From the NCBI RefSeq assembly GCF_033001325.1, contig NZ_CP133111.1, positions 4,728,501 through 4,792,500 of the forward strand: a stretch of DNA of 64,000 nucleotides, given 5' to 3'. The translations under genes were made by a program, and so were the position numbers. The notes under the pieces were generated by a model. The model was not told the origin of the DNA. It saw only the letters and a program-made list of their open reading frames with translations, and searched no databases. This stretch comes from Rhodopseudomonas sp. BAL398. GTDB taxonomy: Bacteria > Pseudomonadota > Alphaproteobacteria > Rhizobiales > Xanthobacteraceae. Positions 51,315 through 58,838 of the stretch are shown here, piece by piece (the first letter of the stretch is position 1; the number at the start of each line of letters is the position of its first letter).

Positions 51315-51765
51315 TGTTCGAATTGACTGCAGAAATCGCTTGGAATATCGACGCAGAGCGACTACGTTCCGCCCAAGACATTGGTCCAGGGTGGCTGGCC
51401 CCGCATAAAGTGCGGGCTAAGACCAGCGTTCTCAAGCGAGAAACCCCTGATTGAAAGGTTCCAACTGGCAGGTTGTAGCGCGCGCGATGGCTGAGAGAGC
51501 TGCGCCGCTGGTGACCGCGAAGCGAACGAAAGCCCGATTTGCGCTTGAAGCACTCACGCGAGAGAATCTGAGTCCGTCTTGATGGACTCGATGGTGGTCC
51601 GGCCAGCGCGGCACAGTGCTCGCTGGCGGTTGGGGAACGCGTCTTGTCGAACGCGACGTGCGACACATCGGTACGGAGTTGAGCTTACGATTCGGAGGCG
51701 CGCGATCTGTCGCGCGTCGGGCACGGCTATGCGATAGCAATCTGGGGTTGGTAAAAAGGTAAGTC
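51315..51765. other. Long gene-free stretch upstream of the DUF4167 gene
   Basis: These 451 bp hold no gene I can support strongly. A 46-codon frame starts at 51314 (TAATG with the prmC stop) but uses codons unlike the neighbours. Small stems occur, such as GAGTCC/GGACTC (51570-51575 with 51584-51589) and GCGCG/CGCGC near 51700. Base composition is somewhat less GC-biased than surrounding genes. It could be a long 5' UTR, an sRNA locus or a gene remnant. Confidence 0.35.
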
Positions 51766-52569
51766 ATGAGAAACGGTCAGAACAATAACAACAAGCGGCT
51801 GCGAAACCGAAACAACAACAGCAACAATAACAACAACAATAACAACAATAATCGGCGCGGCCAGAACCCGATGACACGGGTGTTCGAATCGAACGGACCG
51901 GATATCAAGATCCGCGGCACCGCCTCCCACGTCGCTGAGAAATACGTCCAGCTGGCTCGCGACGCCCGCAGCTCCGGCGATCCGGTCGCGGCGGAAAATT
52001 ACTACCAGCACGCCGAACACTACTTTCGGCTGATCGCCGCGGCCCAGGAGCAGTTTCGCCAGAACCTGCCGCAGCAGCGCAGCGAAAACGAAATGGCCGA
52101 CGATGGCAGTGGCGACGACGAGAGCGAGAGCTACTCGAATTTCGGCGCCGAGCCCGGCCTGGTCCCGGTGCCGCCGCAGCCCTTCGTGGCGCGCGAACCG
52201 CAGCGCGAGCAGCCGCAATATCAGCCGCGCGAGCCGCGCGAACAGCAGCCGCGGGAGCAGCGTGAGCATCAACCGCGCGAGCCGCGCGACCACCAGCCGC
52301 GCGAACATCGCGAACCTCGGCCGCAGCCGCAACCGCAACCGCAATTTCAGCCGCAGCCGCAGCCGGTGATCCCGGTGACCGATAGCGTCGATCGGCTGCC
52401 GTCCTTCATCACCGGGCCGCAGCCGCAGATCAGCCCGGCGGCATTCGAGGGTGGTGGCGAACGCTTTCCCCCGCGCCGCCGTCGCCGGCCGCATGCGCCG
52501 CGTCCGGATGGGGTGGCCGCACCGGCCCCGGCCGCGCCGAGCGACGATTTCAATCCCGGCAACGAGTAA
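51766..52569 (+). CDS. DUF4167 domain protein with Asn-rich and Arg/Pro/Gln-rich low complexity
   Basis: A 267-residue protein. The N-terminus is almost pure Asn/Arg (residues 1-33). It is followed by a short folded region (about 36-85) with MTRVFESNGPDIKIRGTASH and VAEKYVQLARDARSSGDPVAAENYYQHAEHYFRL in short pieces (QLARDARSSGDPVAAENYYQ), which defines DUF4167. Then comes a long Pro/Gln/Arg/Glu/His tail (135-205) and a basic RRRRRPHAP end. The family is specific to alphaproteobacteria and uncharacterised; the middle looks like a TPR-type helix pair. It probably binds RNA or a polyanion, an inference from the basic disordered flanks. SD AAGGTAAG precedes the ATG. Confidence 0.85.
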   Translation: MRNGQNNNNKRLRNRNNNSNNNNNNNNNNRRGQNPMTRVFESNGPDIKIRGTASHVAEKYVQLARDARSSGDPVAAENYYQHAEHYFRLIAAAQEQFRQNLPQQRSENEMADDGSGDDESESYSNFGAEPGLVPVPPQPFVAREPQREQPQYQPREPREQQPREQREHQPREPRDHQPREHREPRPQPQPQPQFQPQPQPVIPVTDSVDRLPSFITGPQPQISPAAFEGGGERFPPRRRRRPHAPRPDGVAAPAPAAPSDDFNPGNE

Positions 52570-52590
52570 GGGTTTTCCCGACCGCGACGC

Positions 52591-53352
52591 TCAGCGCGGC
52601 AGCCCGTTGATATCGCCGTCGTCGGTCTGCATCGGCGACGGCACCAGTGCCGGGTCGAGCGCCGGAATCAGCCTGGTGCGCTCACGGCGCACCGGGATCG
52701 CCCGATAGACCTGCTTGGTCGCCTCGACGATATGGACGCCCGCGAAAGGCAGCGACATCGCGCCGCCGACCCGCTCCCATGCGGGCGCCGAGCGCAACAG
52801 CCAGCCTTGCGCGATCGGCGGCACGAACAGCGCCTCGCCCCAGGCCGCCGGCGTGAACCAGGTTCGCCGCAGCAGCTGCGCGATTTGCAAGCGCGAATAG
52901 GGCCGGCCATGGCCGAACGGCGTATTGTCGGTGCGGGCCCAGATGCCGCGGCGGTTGGGAACGATCGCCAACAGCCGACCCGACGGCGCCAGCACCCGCC
53001 AGACCTCGCGCAACAGCCCGTCCGGATCGTCCGACATTTCCAGCGAATGCACCAGCACGATGCGGTCGACCGCGGCGTCCGGCAGCGGGAAGGTGCGTTC
53101 CTCGACCAGCGCCGACAGCGTCGGGCGCGCGGTCGGCCATTTCAGCACGCCTTGCGCCGCCGGCATGAAGGCGATGCAGCGTTCGCTGTCGCGGAACAGG
53201 CCCAGATAGGGGGTCGGATAGCCGAGCCCAAGCACGCGCTGGCCGCGCGCATCGGGCCAGCGCGCCGCGATCCCGCGATTGATGATCCGCCGCGCCACCA
53301 CACCGAGGCGTTTGGAATAGAAATCGCGCAGTTCGGTCACATCCATTGTCAT
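52591..53352 (-). CDS. Class I SAM-dependent methyltransferase
   Basis: A 253-residue protein starting MTMDVTELRDFYSKRLGVVA. It contains GQRVLGLGYPTPYLGLFRD (motif I variant GLGYPTP), VDRIVLVHSLEMSDDPDGLL and EVWRVLAPSGRLLAIVPNRR. This variant, with LGYGxPTPYL in place of DxGxG, is a known alphaproteobacterial type that sits divergent to gloB. Substrate unknown. It is convergent with DUF4167 (21 bp apart) and divergent from gloB. ATG 53352 or 53346 may be the start. Confidence 0.82.
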   Translation of the reverse strand: MTMDVTELRDFYSKRLGVVARRIINRGIAARWPDARGQRVLGLGYPTPYLGLFRDSERCIAFMPAAQGVLKWPTARPTLSALVEERTFPLPDAAVDRIVLVHSLEMSDDPDGLLREVWRVLAPSGRLLAIVPNRRGIWARTDNTPFGHGRPYSRLQIAQLLRRTWFTPAAWGEALFVPPIAQGWLLRSAPAWERVGGAMSLPFAGVHIVEATKQVYRAIPVRRERTRLIPALDPALVPSPMQTDDGDINGLPR

Positions 53353-53480
53353 GGAATCGATTCTATCATGCCGGCCGATGTTCCGCCAAAGCACTGAGGC
53401 CGCTTGCCGCGCTAGGCTTAACCCCATATTGCAGGCACAGCGCGCCGATACCGCCGCCTATACCGATCGATGGAGAGCCC

Positions 53481-54248
53481 ATGTCCGCCGAGATCCGCCT
53501 GTTCACCTGCCTGTCCGACAATTTCGGCTATCTGGTCCATGACACCGAAACCGGCGCCACGGCCTCGATCGACGCGCCCGAGGCCGGCCCGATCATCGCG
53601 GCGCTCGAGCAGGAAGGCTGGACGCTGACGGATATTCTGGTGACCCACCACCATGCCGATCATGTCGGCGGCGTCGCCGAACTGAAACAGAAATACGATT
53701 GCCGCGTCGTTGCGCCGCACGACGCCAAGGCCAAGATCGCGCTGGTCGATCTGCGGGTGAAGGAGGGCGACATTGTGCAGATCGGCGCGCTGTCGGCGCG
53801 GGTGCTGGAAACTCCCGGCCACACGCTCGATCACGTCAGCTATGTGTTCGACGAGGCCTGCGCGCTGTTCGCCGCCGACACCCTGTTCTCGATCGGCTGC
53901 GGCCGGGTGTTCGAAGGCAGCTATCCGATGATGTGGGACTCGCTGCTGAAGCTGCGCGCGCTGCCGGACGATTACCGGCTGTATTGCGGCCATGAATACA
54001 CCGTCGCCAACGTCAAATTCGCCCTCACCATCGAGCCGAACAACGAGGCGCTGCTGGCCCGCGCCAGGCAGGTCGAGGATCAACGCCAGGCCGAGCAGCC
54101 GACGGTGCCGACCATGCTGGGCGACGAGAAGCGGGCCAATGTGTTCCTGCGCGCCGATGTGCCATCGGTCGCGGCCGCGCTCGGCCTTTCCGGCAAGGAC
54201 GCCGCCGAGGTGTTCGGCGAGCTGCGCGAGCGCAAGAACCACTCGTGA
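53481..54248 (+). CDS. gloB: Hydroxyacylglutathione hydrolase (glyoxalase II)
   Basis: 255 residues. The metal-binding THHHADHVGGV (about 55-65), PGHTLDHVSYV, FAADTLFSIGCGRVFEG (Asp ligand) and YCGHEYTVANVKFAL (His) are all in place. The C-terminal HAGH region includes RARQVEDQRQAEQPTVPTML in pieces and LGDEKRANVFLRAD. It hydrolyses S-lactoylglutathione in the glyoxalase pathway. Divergent from the methyltransferase, with 128 bp between the two starts. The cupin gene that follows overlaps or abuts its stop. Confidence 0.95.
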   Translation: MSAEIRLFTCLSDNFGYLVHDTETGATASIDAPEAGPIIAALEQEGWTLTDILVTHHHADHVGGVAELKQKYDCRVVAPHDAKAKIALVDLRVKEGDIVQIGALSARVLETPGHTLDHVSYVFDEACALFAADTLFSIGCGRVFEGSYPMMWDSLLKLRALPDDYRLYCGHEYTVANVKFALTIEPNNEALLARARQVEDQRQAEQPTVPTMLGDEKRANVFLRADVPSVAAALGLSGKDAAEVFGELRERKNHS

Positions 54249-54256
54249 GGCTGCCG

Positions 54257-54682
54257 ATGCCGACCGCCACAGAGGTGATCGCGCAACTCGGGCTGCAACC
54301 GCATCCCGAGGGCGGGCATTTTCGCGAGACTTTTCGCGATGCCCGCCGCGACGCCGATGGCCGCAGCGCCTCGACGGCGATCTATTTCCTGCTGGCCAAA
54401 GGCGAGCGCTCGCATTGGCACCGCATCGATGCGGTCGAGATCTGGCACTATTACGCGGGCGCCGCGCTGGCGCTGCGGATCGCCGACGAGGCCGGGCCGC
54501 GCGAGCTGCGGCTCGGCCCCGATCTGGCCGCCGGCGAATTGCCGCAAGCGATCGTGCCGCCGCACGCCTGGCAGGCCGCGACCAGCAGCGGCGACTGGAC
54601 CCTGGTCGGCTGCACCGTGGCGCCGGGCTTCGATTTCGCGGCGTTTGAGTTGGCGCCGAAGGACTGGGCGCCAAGCCCCTGA
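54257..54682 (+). CDS. DUF985 cupin family protein
   Basis: A 141-residue cupin starting MPTATEVIAQLGLQPHPEGG. It shows HFRETFRD, STAIYFLLAKGERSHWHRID with the RSHWHRIDAVEIWHYYAGA cupin core, LGPDLAAGELPQAIVPPHAW in short and VGCTVAPGFDFAAFELAP. DUF985 proteins are predicted sugar-epimerase-like or dioxygenase-like cupins; the substrate is unknown. A GTG at 54245 overlaps the gloB stop (GTGA), but ATG 54257, preceded by TGAGG at six bases, is a better start. Composite repeat A3 begins at the last base of its stop codon. Confidence 0.83.
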   Translation: MPTATEVIAQLGLQPHPEGGHFRETFRDARRDADGRSASTAIYFLLAKGERSHWHRIDAVEIWHYYAGAALALRIADEAGPRELRLGPDLAAGELPQAIVPPHAWQAATSSGDWTLVGCTVAPGFDFAAFELAPKDWAPSP

Positions 54683-54876
54683 GAGTCTGACTGAAAAAGA
54701 AACCACTGAAATCAGGCTTGATTTGTCATTGCGAGCCGAGGCCGGCGCGTAGCGCCGTCCGAAAGCGAAGCAATCCAGGGGCGCCAAGCAAGGACTGGAT
54801 TGCTTCGTCGCAAGTGCTCCTCGCAATGACGACCTTGAAGCCTTGATTCTGTTGATCGCTTTTTTTGTCAGACTCT
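54682..54876. repeat. Composite family A element, copy 2 (perfect 10-bp terminal inverted repeats)
   Basis: AGAGTCTGAC (54682-54691) and GTCAGACTCT (54867-54876) are perfect inverted ends. The core GTCATTGCGAG ... CTCGCAATGAC lies at 54725-54830. It is the reverse complement of the copy at 37995-38188, with good similarity even in the spacers between arms and core. A T7 run sits just inside the right arm. The first base is shared with the cupin stop codon. Confidence 0.88.
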
Positions 54877-54897
54877 GAGGCCCCTCACTATCAGCCG

Positions 54898-55037
54898 GTC
54901 ATTCCGGGGCGCTCTCATGGCGCGTCCTAGCGCCATGAGAGCGAACCCGGAATCTCGCGGCCCGGCCAAGCGCTCATCGCCCCTTCGCAAGATTCCGGGT
55001 TCGCTCGCAGCTGAGGCTGCGCGCGCCCCGGAATGAC
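54898..55037. repeat. Family D extragenic repeat, copy 2
   Basis: GTCATTCCGGGGCG ... CGCGCCCCGGAATGAC, 140 bp, with a CTCATGGCGC/GCGCCATGAG inner hairpin and the same GATTCCGGGTTCGCTCGCAG segment as the copy at 43825-43938. It follows the composite element by 21 bp. Confidence 0.82.
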
Positions 55038-55139
55038 GCGCGCGGGTGATGCGAGTCGGCGGATGACGCTGCGTGCTCAAACGTCCGATGCAAATGTCAA
55101 ACAGCCACGCGCCAGCGTTCTCGCGCGCCATGCGCGAGG

Positions 55140-55520
55140 GAAGCTGTTAGTTCCCCCTCGCGATGAGGGGGACGGAGCGCCGCAAGGCGCAACCTTTGTT
55201 CAGTGGCGCGGCCCGCGTGACGTCAGCGACGGCGACACCCGAACCACGCACGCCTTGCGGCGCTCCATCGCGGGATTTACGATCCCAGGACCGTGCTTCC
55301 GGGGGCAGGCGCGATGCCGTTGCACCGCTGATCCCGGCGGATTTCCCGCCGTTCACCTGTCCCGCGTCCAGCCAACTAACAAGTGGCAGAGCCCCGTATT
55401 AGGCCCGGACGGTGACCCAGGACCTCCCGGACGCGTGGTTGCGAGCCACGACGCGCAGGACGCCGCACCCCCACTCCACCTCAAGAGCGCCCTCGAGAAG
55501 CGCCCCTCATGAGCGAGGGC
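55140..55520. other. Unidentified structured, gene-free element
   Basis: A 16-bp perfect inverted repeat, GGAGCGCCGCAAGGCG (55174-55189) and CGCCTTGCGGCGCTCC (55251-55266), encloses 61 bp. A TTCCCCCTCGCGATGAGGGGG-like palindrome lies just left, and a CCCGGCGGATTTCCCGCCG type stem to the right. No frame has protein-like composition on either strand. No other copy is in the window. Confidence 0.45.
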
Positions 55521-55630
55521 AGGGAGATGATAATCGAGGTTTGGGGAGCGGGGATAAGCAAGGCGAGATTTTTTCAAACAGCACGGATCGGCGGCGGCAT
55601 TCTTGGTGTCAGTCGCGCTAGGCCTGTGGC

Positions 55631-55692
55631 TCCCCCACCCGACTCGGCATCGCTGCGCTCGCCGAGCCACCCTCCCCACAAGGGGGGAGGGA
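55631..55692. repeat. Family C repeat, half copy
   Basis: CACCCGACTCGGCATCGCTGCG ... CGCTCGCCGAGCCACCCTCCCCACAAGGGGGG in pieces: a CTCGGC/GCCGAG hairpin followed by CCTCCCC ACAA GGGGGGAGGG. It matches the right end of the element at 55908-55999. Confidence 0.7.
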
Positions 55693-55780
55693 GCAGAGGT
55701 GCGGCGCTCGCTAGTTATTGCTAGCAGGGCGGCCGCAAGTGGATAGCAAAGAATATTACCATTGCGGCGCAGTGCCTTAT

Positions 55781-55999
55781 CCCTCCCCCTTGTGGGGAGG
55801 GTGGCCGGCCGTAGGCCGGTCGGGTGGGGTGGCGACACGGCAAGATCTCGTCGTCACGCATCCGGATTGTGGTCGGCCTCCGAATTCCGCAAGCGCCGTT
55901 TCTGTGGCTACCCCCACCCGACCCGGCTTCGCTACGCTTCGCCGGGCAAGCCCGGCTTCGCCACGCTCGCCGGGCCACCCTCCCCACAAGGGGGAGGGA
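55781..55999. repeat. Family C repeat, two facing ends
   Basis: The left end is CCCTCCCCCTTGTGGGGAGG plus GTGGCCGGCCGTAGGCCGGT (55781-55836). The right end is CCCGGCTTCGCTACGCTTCG ... CACCCTCCCCACAAGGGGGA (55908-55999), with a tandem CCGGGCAAGCCCGGCTTCGCC step. The two ends are inverted to each other around about 70 bp. Together with the neighbours, 54683-56105 is a run of repeats without a gene. Confidence 0.75.
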
Positions 56000-56105
56000 T
56001 TCGCTTGCGGCGGCTTCACGTTTTCAAATGTGATCGCGTGAGTGGGACGAGCCTTGATGCTTATTGACTACCTCGCGTCTCCGCGAGCTCAGGCCTTCGC
56101 CGCGG

Positions 56106-57023
56106 CTACGCCGCCTTCGCCAGCATCGCATCGACTTCCGCCCTTGTCGGGCAGGCAAACGCGCCGCCGGGGCGGGTGCATTTCAGGGCGGCGGCGGCGG
56201 AGGCGAAGCGCAGGGCTTGGGGGATCGGCTGGCCCTGGGCGAAGGCGACGGTGAAGCCGCCGTGAAAAATGTCGCCGGCGCCCAGCGTATCGACGGTGTG
56301 GACCGGGAATGCCGGGGTCTCCTGGAACTGCCCCTCGGTGTCGAGCCACAGCGTGCCCTTGGGGCCGCGAGTGACGGCGACGAAAGCGTGGGTCAGGGCC
56401 GCGACTTTCTTCAGCGCGCCTTCGTCGCTGGCGGTGCCGGCGGTGGCGTGCAGCGCCTCGGCGGAGAAGATCAGATGCGTCGCCGCGGTCAGCAGGCCCT
56501 CGCTCATCGACATCGCATTGTCGACATCGACTACCACCGGAATGCCGCGCCGCGTCGCCTCGGCGCATAGCGGCGTGACGAAGCTGGCGCAGCGGCTCTC
56601 GGTGAGAATGGCATCGCAATTGGCCAGCAGCGCGTCGGAATCGGGCAGCGCGACCTTCCACAATTCGGGATCGCGGAAGGTGACGATGGTGCGCTCGCCG
56701 GAGGGATCGACCAGCACCGCCGAGATCGGCGTCACCAGGCCGGGCATGTGGACCAGGCCGCTGGTGTCGATGCCTTCCTCGCCCAGTTTGTCGAAGATGA
56801 AATGCGCGGCGGCCTCGTCGGCATCGCCCATCGGGCCGCACATGCTGGCCTGGCCGCCGAGCCGGGCGATGCCGATCGCGGCGTTCATCGCATTGCCGCC
56901 GCAGATTTCGCCGAACGAGCTGGCGCCGATCTTGGAGCCGCGCCCCGGCACCGCCTCGATCCGGAAGGTGAGGTCGCGCACCGGAATGCCGATGCACAGA
57001 ATGCGGGGCTTGCTCTTGGTCAT
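56106..57023 (-). CDS. PfkB family carbohydrate kinase
   Basis: A 305-residue sugar kinase starting MTKSKPRILCIGIPVRDLTF. It shows GGNAMNAAIGIARLGGQ (substrate-binding GGNxxN), RTIVTFRDPELW and the catalytic anion hole VDTLGAGDIFHGGFTVAFA (about 245-262, Asp base). Family members phosphorylate ribose, fructose, adenosine or KDG; the specificity is not fixed by sequence. Its start codon overlaps the nudC stop (ATGA), so nudC and this gene are one coupled unit, in the order nudC then kinase. Confidence 0.86.
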   Translation of the reverse strand: MTKSKPRILCIGIPVRDLTFRIEAVPGRGSKIGASSFGEICGGNAMNAAIGIARLGGQASMCGPMGDADEAAAHFIFDKLGEEGIDTSGLVHMPGLVTPISAVLVDPSGERTIVTFRDPELWKVALPDSDALLANCDAILTESRCASFVTPLCAEATRRGIPVVVDVDNAMSMSEGLLTAATHLIFSAEALHATAGTASDEGALKKVAALTHAFVAVTRGPKGTLWLDTEGQFQETPAFPVHTVDTLGAGDIFHGGFTVAFAQGQPIPQALRFASAAAALKCTRPGGAFACPTRAEVDAMLAKAA

Positions 57024-57955
57024 GATTGCGGCTCCAGCCAGCGGCCCACCAGATGATGCGCGATCGCGAAGGGATGCGGCCCGGTGAGGCCGTCGGGATG
57101 TTGACGCTTGAGCATCAATTCGGTTTCATCCCGGCTGAACCAGCGCGCGTCTTCGAGCTCGGTGAGGTCGACCGTGATGTTTTCGCTGGTGGCGGTCGCG
57201 GTGCAGCCGATCATCAGCGAGGAGGGATAGGGCCAGGGCTGCGTCATGTAGTAGCGCACGTCCGAGCACAGGATGCCGGATTCCTCCAGCACCTCGCGGC
57301 GCACCGCGTCCTCGATAGTTTCGGCGGCCTCGACGAAGCCGGCGAGGCATGACCACATCCCGGGGGGAAACTGCTTCTGCCGCCCCAGCAGGCATTTGTC
57401 GCCATAGGTCACCAGCATGATCACCACCGGGTCGGTGCGCGGAAAATGCTCGGTCTTGCAGGCCGGGCAGTCGCGCTTCCAGCCGCCTTGCGACATTCCG
57501 GTGCGGGCGCCGCAATTGGCGCAGAAGCCGTGGCGCTGATGCCAGCTCACCATCGATTTCGCCATCGCGATCGCGGATAATTGCGCCGGCGGCACCGCGC
57601 CCTGCATCGCCATGCCGCGCAGCTCGGTGACGGCGGCGTCGGTGCGGGTCAGCAGTTTTTCAACCGCCGCGGCGCCGATCCCCATGCCGAACACCGGGGC
57701 GCCGTCGCGCAGCCCGAGAAAGATGGTTCCCGGATTGGCGCCGAGTGACAGCGCCTCGTCGATCGTCAACAGCGCGCGCGGGCCGTCCGCATCGTGCTTC
57801 ATCACCAGCGAATCGCGATGCACCACATAGGCGCGGGCGTTGCTTTGGCCCTCCATGGCGAACAGTTTCGAATCGTCGCCACGCAGATGCGCGGCGCGAT
57901 CCAGTACATTGGTGACAAAGGCCGGCTGGCCGAGCGGGAAGCCATTGATGGTCAT
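57020..57955 (-). CDS. nudC: NAD+ diphosphatase (NADH pyrophosphatase)
   Basis: A 311-residue Nudix enzyme. The zinc ribbon is FCANCGARTGMSQGG ... RDCPACKTEHFPRTDP. The Nudix box is GFVEAAETIEDAVRREVLEE followed by SGI. The NADH-specific signature beyond the box, SQPWPFPxS in E. coli, reads TQPWPYPSSLM here. The enzyme cleaves NAD(H) and can de-cap NAD-RNA. It is the first gene of the coupled pair with the sugar kinase, and follows the HIT gene on the same strand with a 4-bp gap. Confidence 0.93.
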   Translation of the reverse strand: MTINGFPLGQPAFVTNVLDRAAHLRGDDSKLFAMEGQSNARAYVVHRDSLVMKHDADGPRALLTIDEALSLGANPGTIFLGLRDGAPVFGMGIGAAAVEKLLTRTDAAVTELRGMAMQGAVPPAQLSAIAMAKSMVSWHQRHGFCANCGARTGMSQGGWKRDCPACKTEHFPRTDPVVIMLVTYGDKCLLGRQKQFPPGMWSCLAGFVEAAETIEDAVRREVLEESGILCSDVRYYMTQPWPYPSSLMIGCTATATSENITVDLTELEDARWFSRDETELMLKRQHPDGLTGPHPFAIAHHLVGRWLEPQS

Positions 57956-57959
57956 GCTG

Positions 57960-58385
57960 TCACCCTAGCCAGATTCGGCGGCGCAATTCACTGATGAAAG
58001 TCTGAACTTCCTCGGGGTCGTGCGCCAGCGGCGGCATCACCCCCCAGACCGGGCGCGGCCAGGCGGCGTCGCTGGAGCGGCGCGCGATCACATGGATGTG
58101 GAGCTGCGGCACCAGATTGCCGAGTGCTGCGATGTTGAGCTTGTCGCAGCGGGTGACCTCCTTCAGCGCGCGCCCGACGCGCGACATCTCGGTCATCAAT
58201 TGCGCCTGCTCGACCTCGCCGAGGTCAATGATCTCCATGGCGTCGGCACGGCGCGGCACCAGTAAGAGCCAGGGATAATGCGCGTCCTTGATCACCAGCA
58301 CCCGGCACAGCGGCAGGTCGCCGATGTCGATGGTGTCTTTTTTCAGCTGTGAATTCAACGACCAGTCGGCGGATGCGGCGGACAT
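57960..58385 (-). CDS. HIT family protein
   Basis: A 141-residue HIT protein starting MSAASADWSLNSQLKKDTID. The active-site strand reads PQLHIHVIARRSSD (about 103-116). The histidine triad HxHxH appears as QLHIH, with Gln in place of the first His, as often in this alphaproteobacterial branch. LVPQLHIHVIAR and WPRPVWG identify it. It probably hydrolyses nucleoside phosphoramidates or dinucleoside polyphosphates. It lies 4 bp upstream of nudC, suggesting one operon, and is divergent from the ffs RNA gene. Confidence 0.86.
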   Translation of the reverse strand: MSAASADWSLNSQLKKDTIDIGDLPLCRVLVIKDAHYPWLLLVPRRADAMEIIDLGEVEQAQLMTEMSRVGRALKEVTRCDKLNIAALGNLVPQLHIHVIARRSSDAAWPRPVWGVMPPLAHDPEEVQTFISELRRRIWLG

Positions 58386-58502
58386 GTCTGTTCCAATCGA
58401 TCACGGCAAGGCGCGCGGCGCGCCGGCTCGGCGCCAGCGGGGCGGCGAAACGGCGCAGCTTCGGGGCGCGCTTTACCACACCAAAGGTCGTCGCCGCCAC
58501 GC

Positions 58503-58531
58503 TTGCATTCCGGCGCTTTTCGATCCAAATA
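58503..58531 (+). promoter_or_regulatory. Predicted promoter of the SRP RNA gene
   Basis: TTGCAT (58503-58508), exactly 17 bases, CAAATA (58526-58531). The expected start at about 58538 coincides with the first base of the SRP RNA stem, which supports both calls. Confidence 0.6.
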
Positions 58532-58537
58532 AGGGCC

Positions 58538-58632
58538 GGGAGATTGGCGGTGGACGAGCCACTCGCCAACCGGGTCAGGTCCGGAAGGAAGCAGCCCTAA
58601 CGAGGTCCGGATCGGGTCGCTCGTCAGTCTCC
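58538..58632 (+). ncRNA. ffs: Bacterial small signal recognition particle RNA (4.5S)
   Basis: About 95 nt with the classic 4.5S motif GGTCAGGTCCGGAAGGAAGC followed by AGCCCTAACGAGG, which holds the Ffh-binding internal loops and the GGAA tetraloop. The closing stem GGAGATTG pairs with the AGTCTCC end. It binds Ffh for co-translational targeting to the membrane. It lies in the divergent hit/dnaX region, a usual place for ffs before dnaX in this order. Confidence 0.95.
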
Positions 58633-58838
58633 TACTTTGCTTTGAGCGTCCGTGACGCTCTCGACGGTCGGCCATGGCAATCTCGCGCCCGAACCGGCCC
58701 CGGCTCTGTCGGGCGAGTTCCTAAGGGGGCCCGCCGATCGGCCAAGCGTCGCCTGCAATAGTCGCGTGAACACTCGCCTGACACGCCCGAGCAATTCCGC
58801 AATCCGGCTTCGAAAGACATGCAATTGCGGACCGATCG

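Noticed and set aside
51766-51860. AAC/AAT run in the DUF4167 gene as a sequencing or microsatellite artefact
   Set aside because: It is in frame, encodes the Asn-rich head known for this family, and mixes AAC and AAT codons.
54683-56105. CRISPR array in the repeat island
   Set aside because: Elements are palindromes of 60-200 bp of different families, not short direct repeats with even spacers.
56042-57056. Plus-strand frames opposite the sugar kinase
   Set aside because: Antisense shadows; the minus strand has a complete PfkB motif set and a coupled start.
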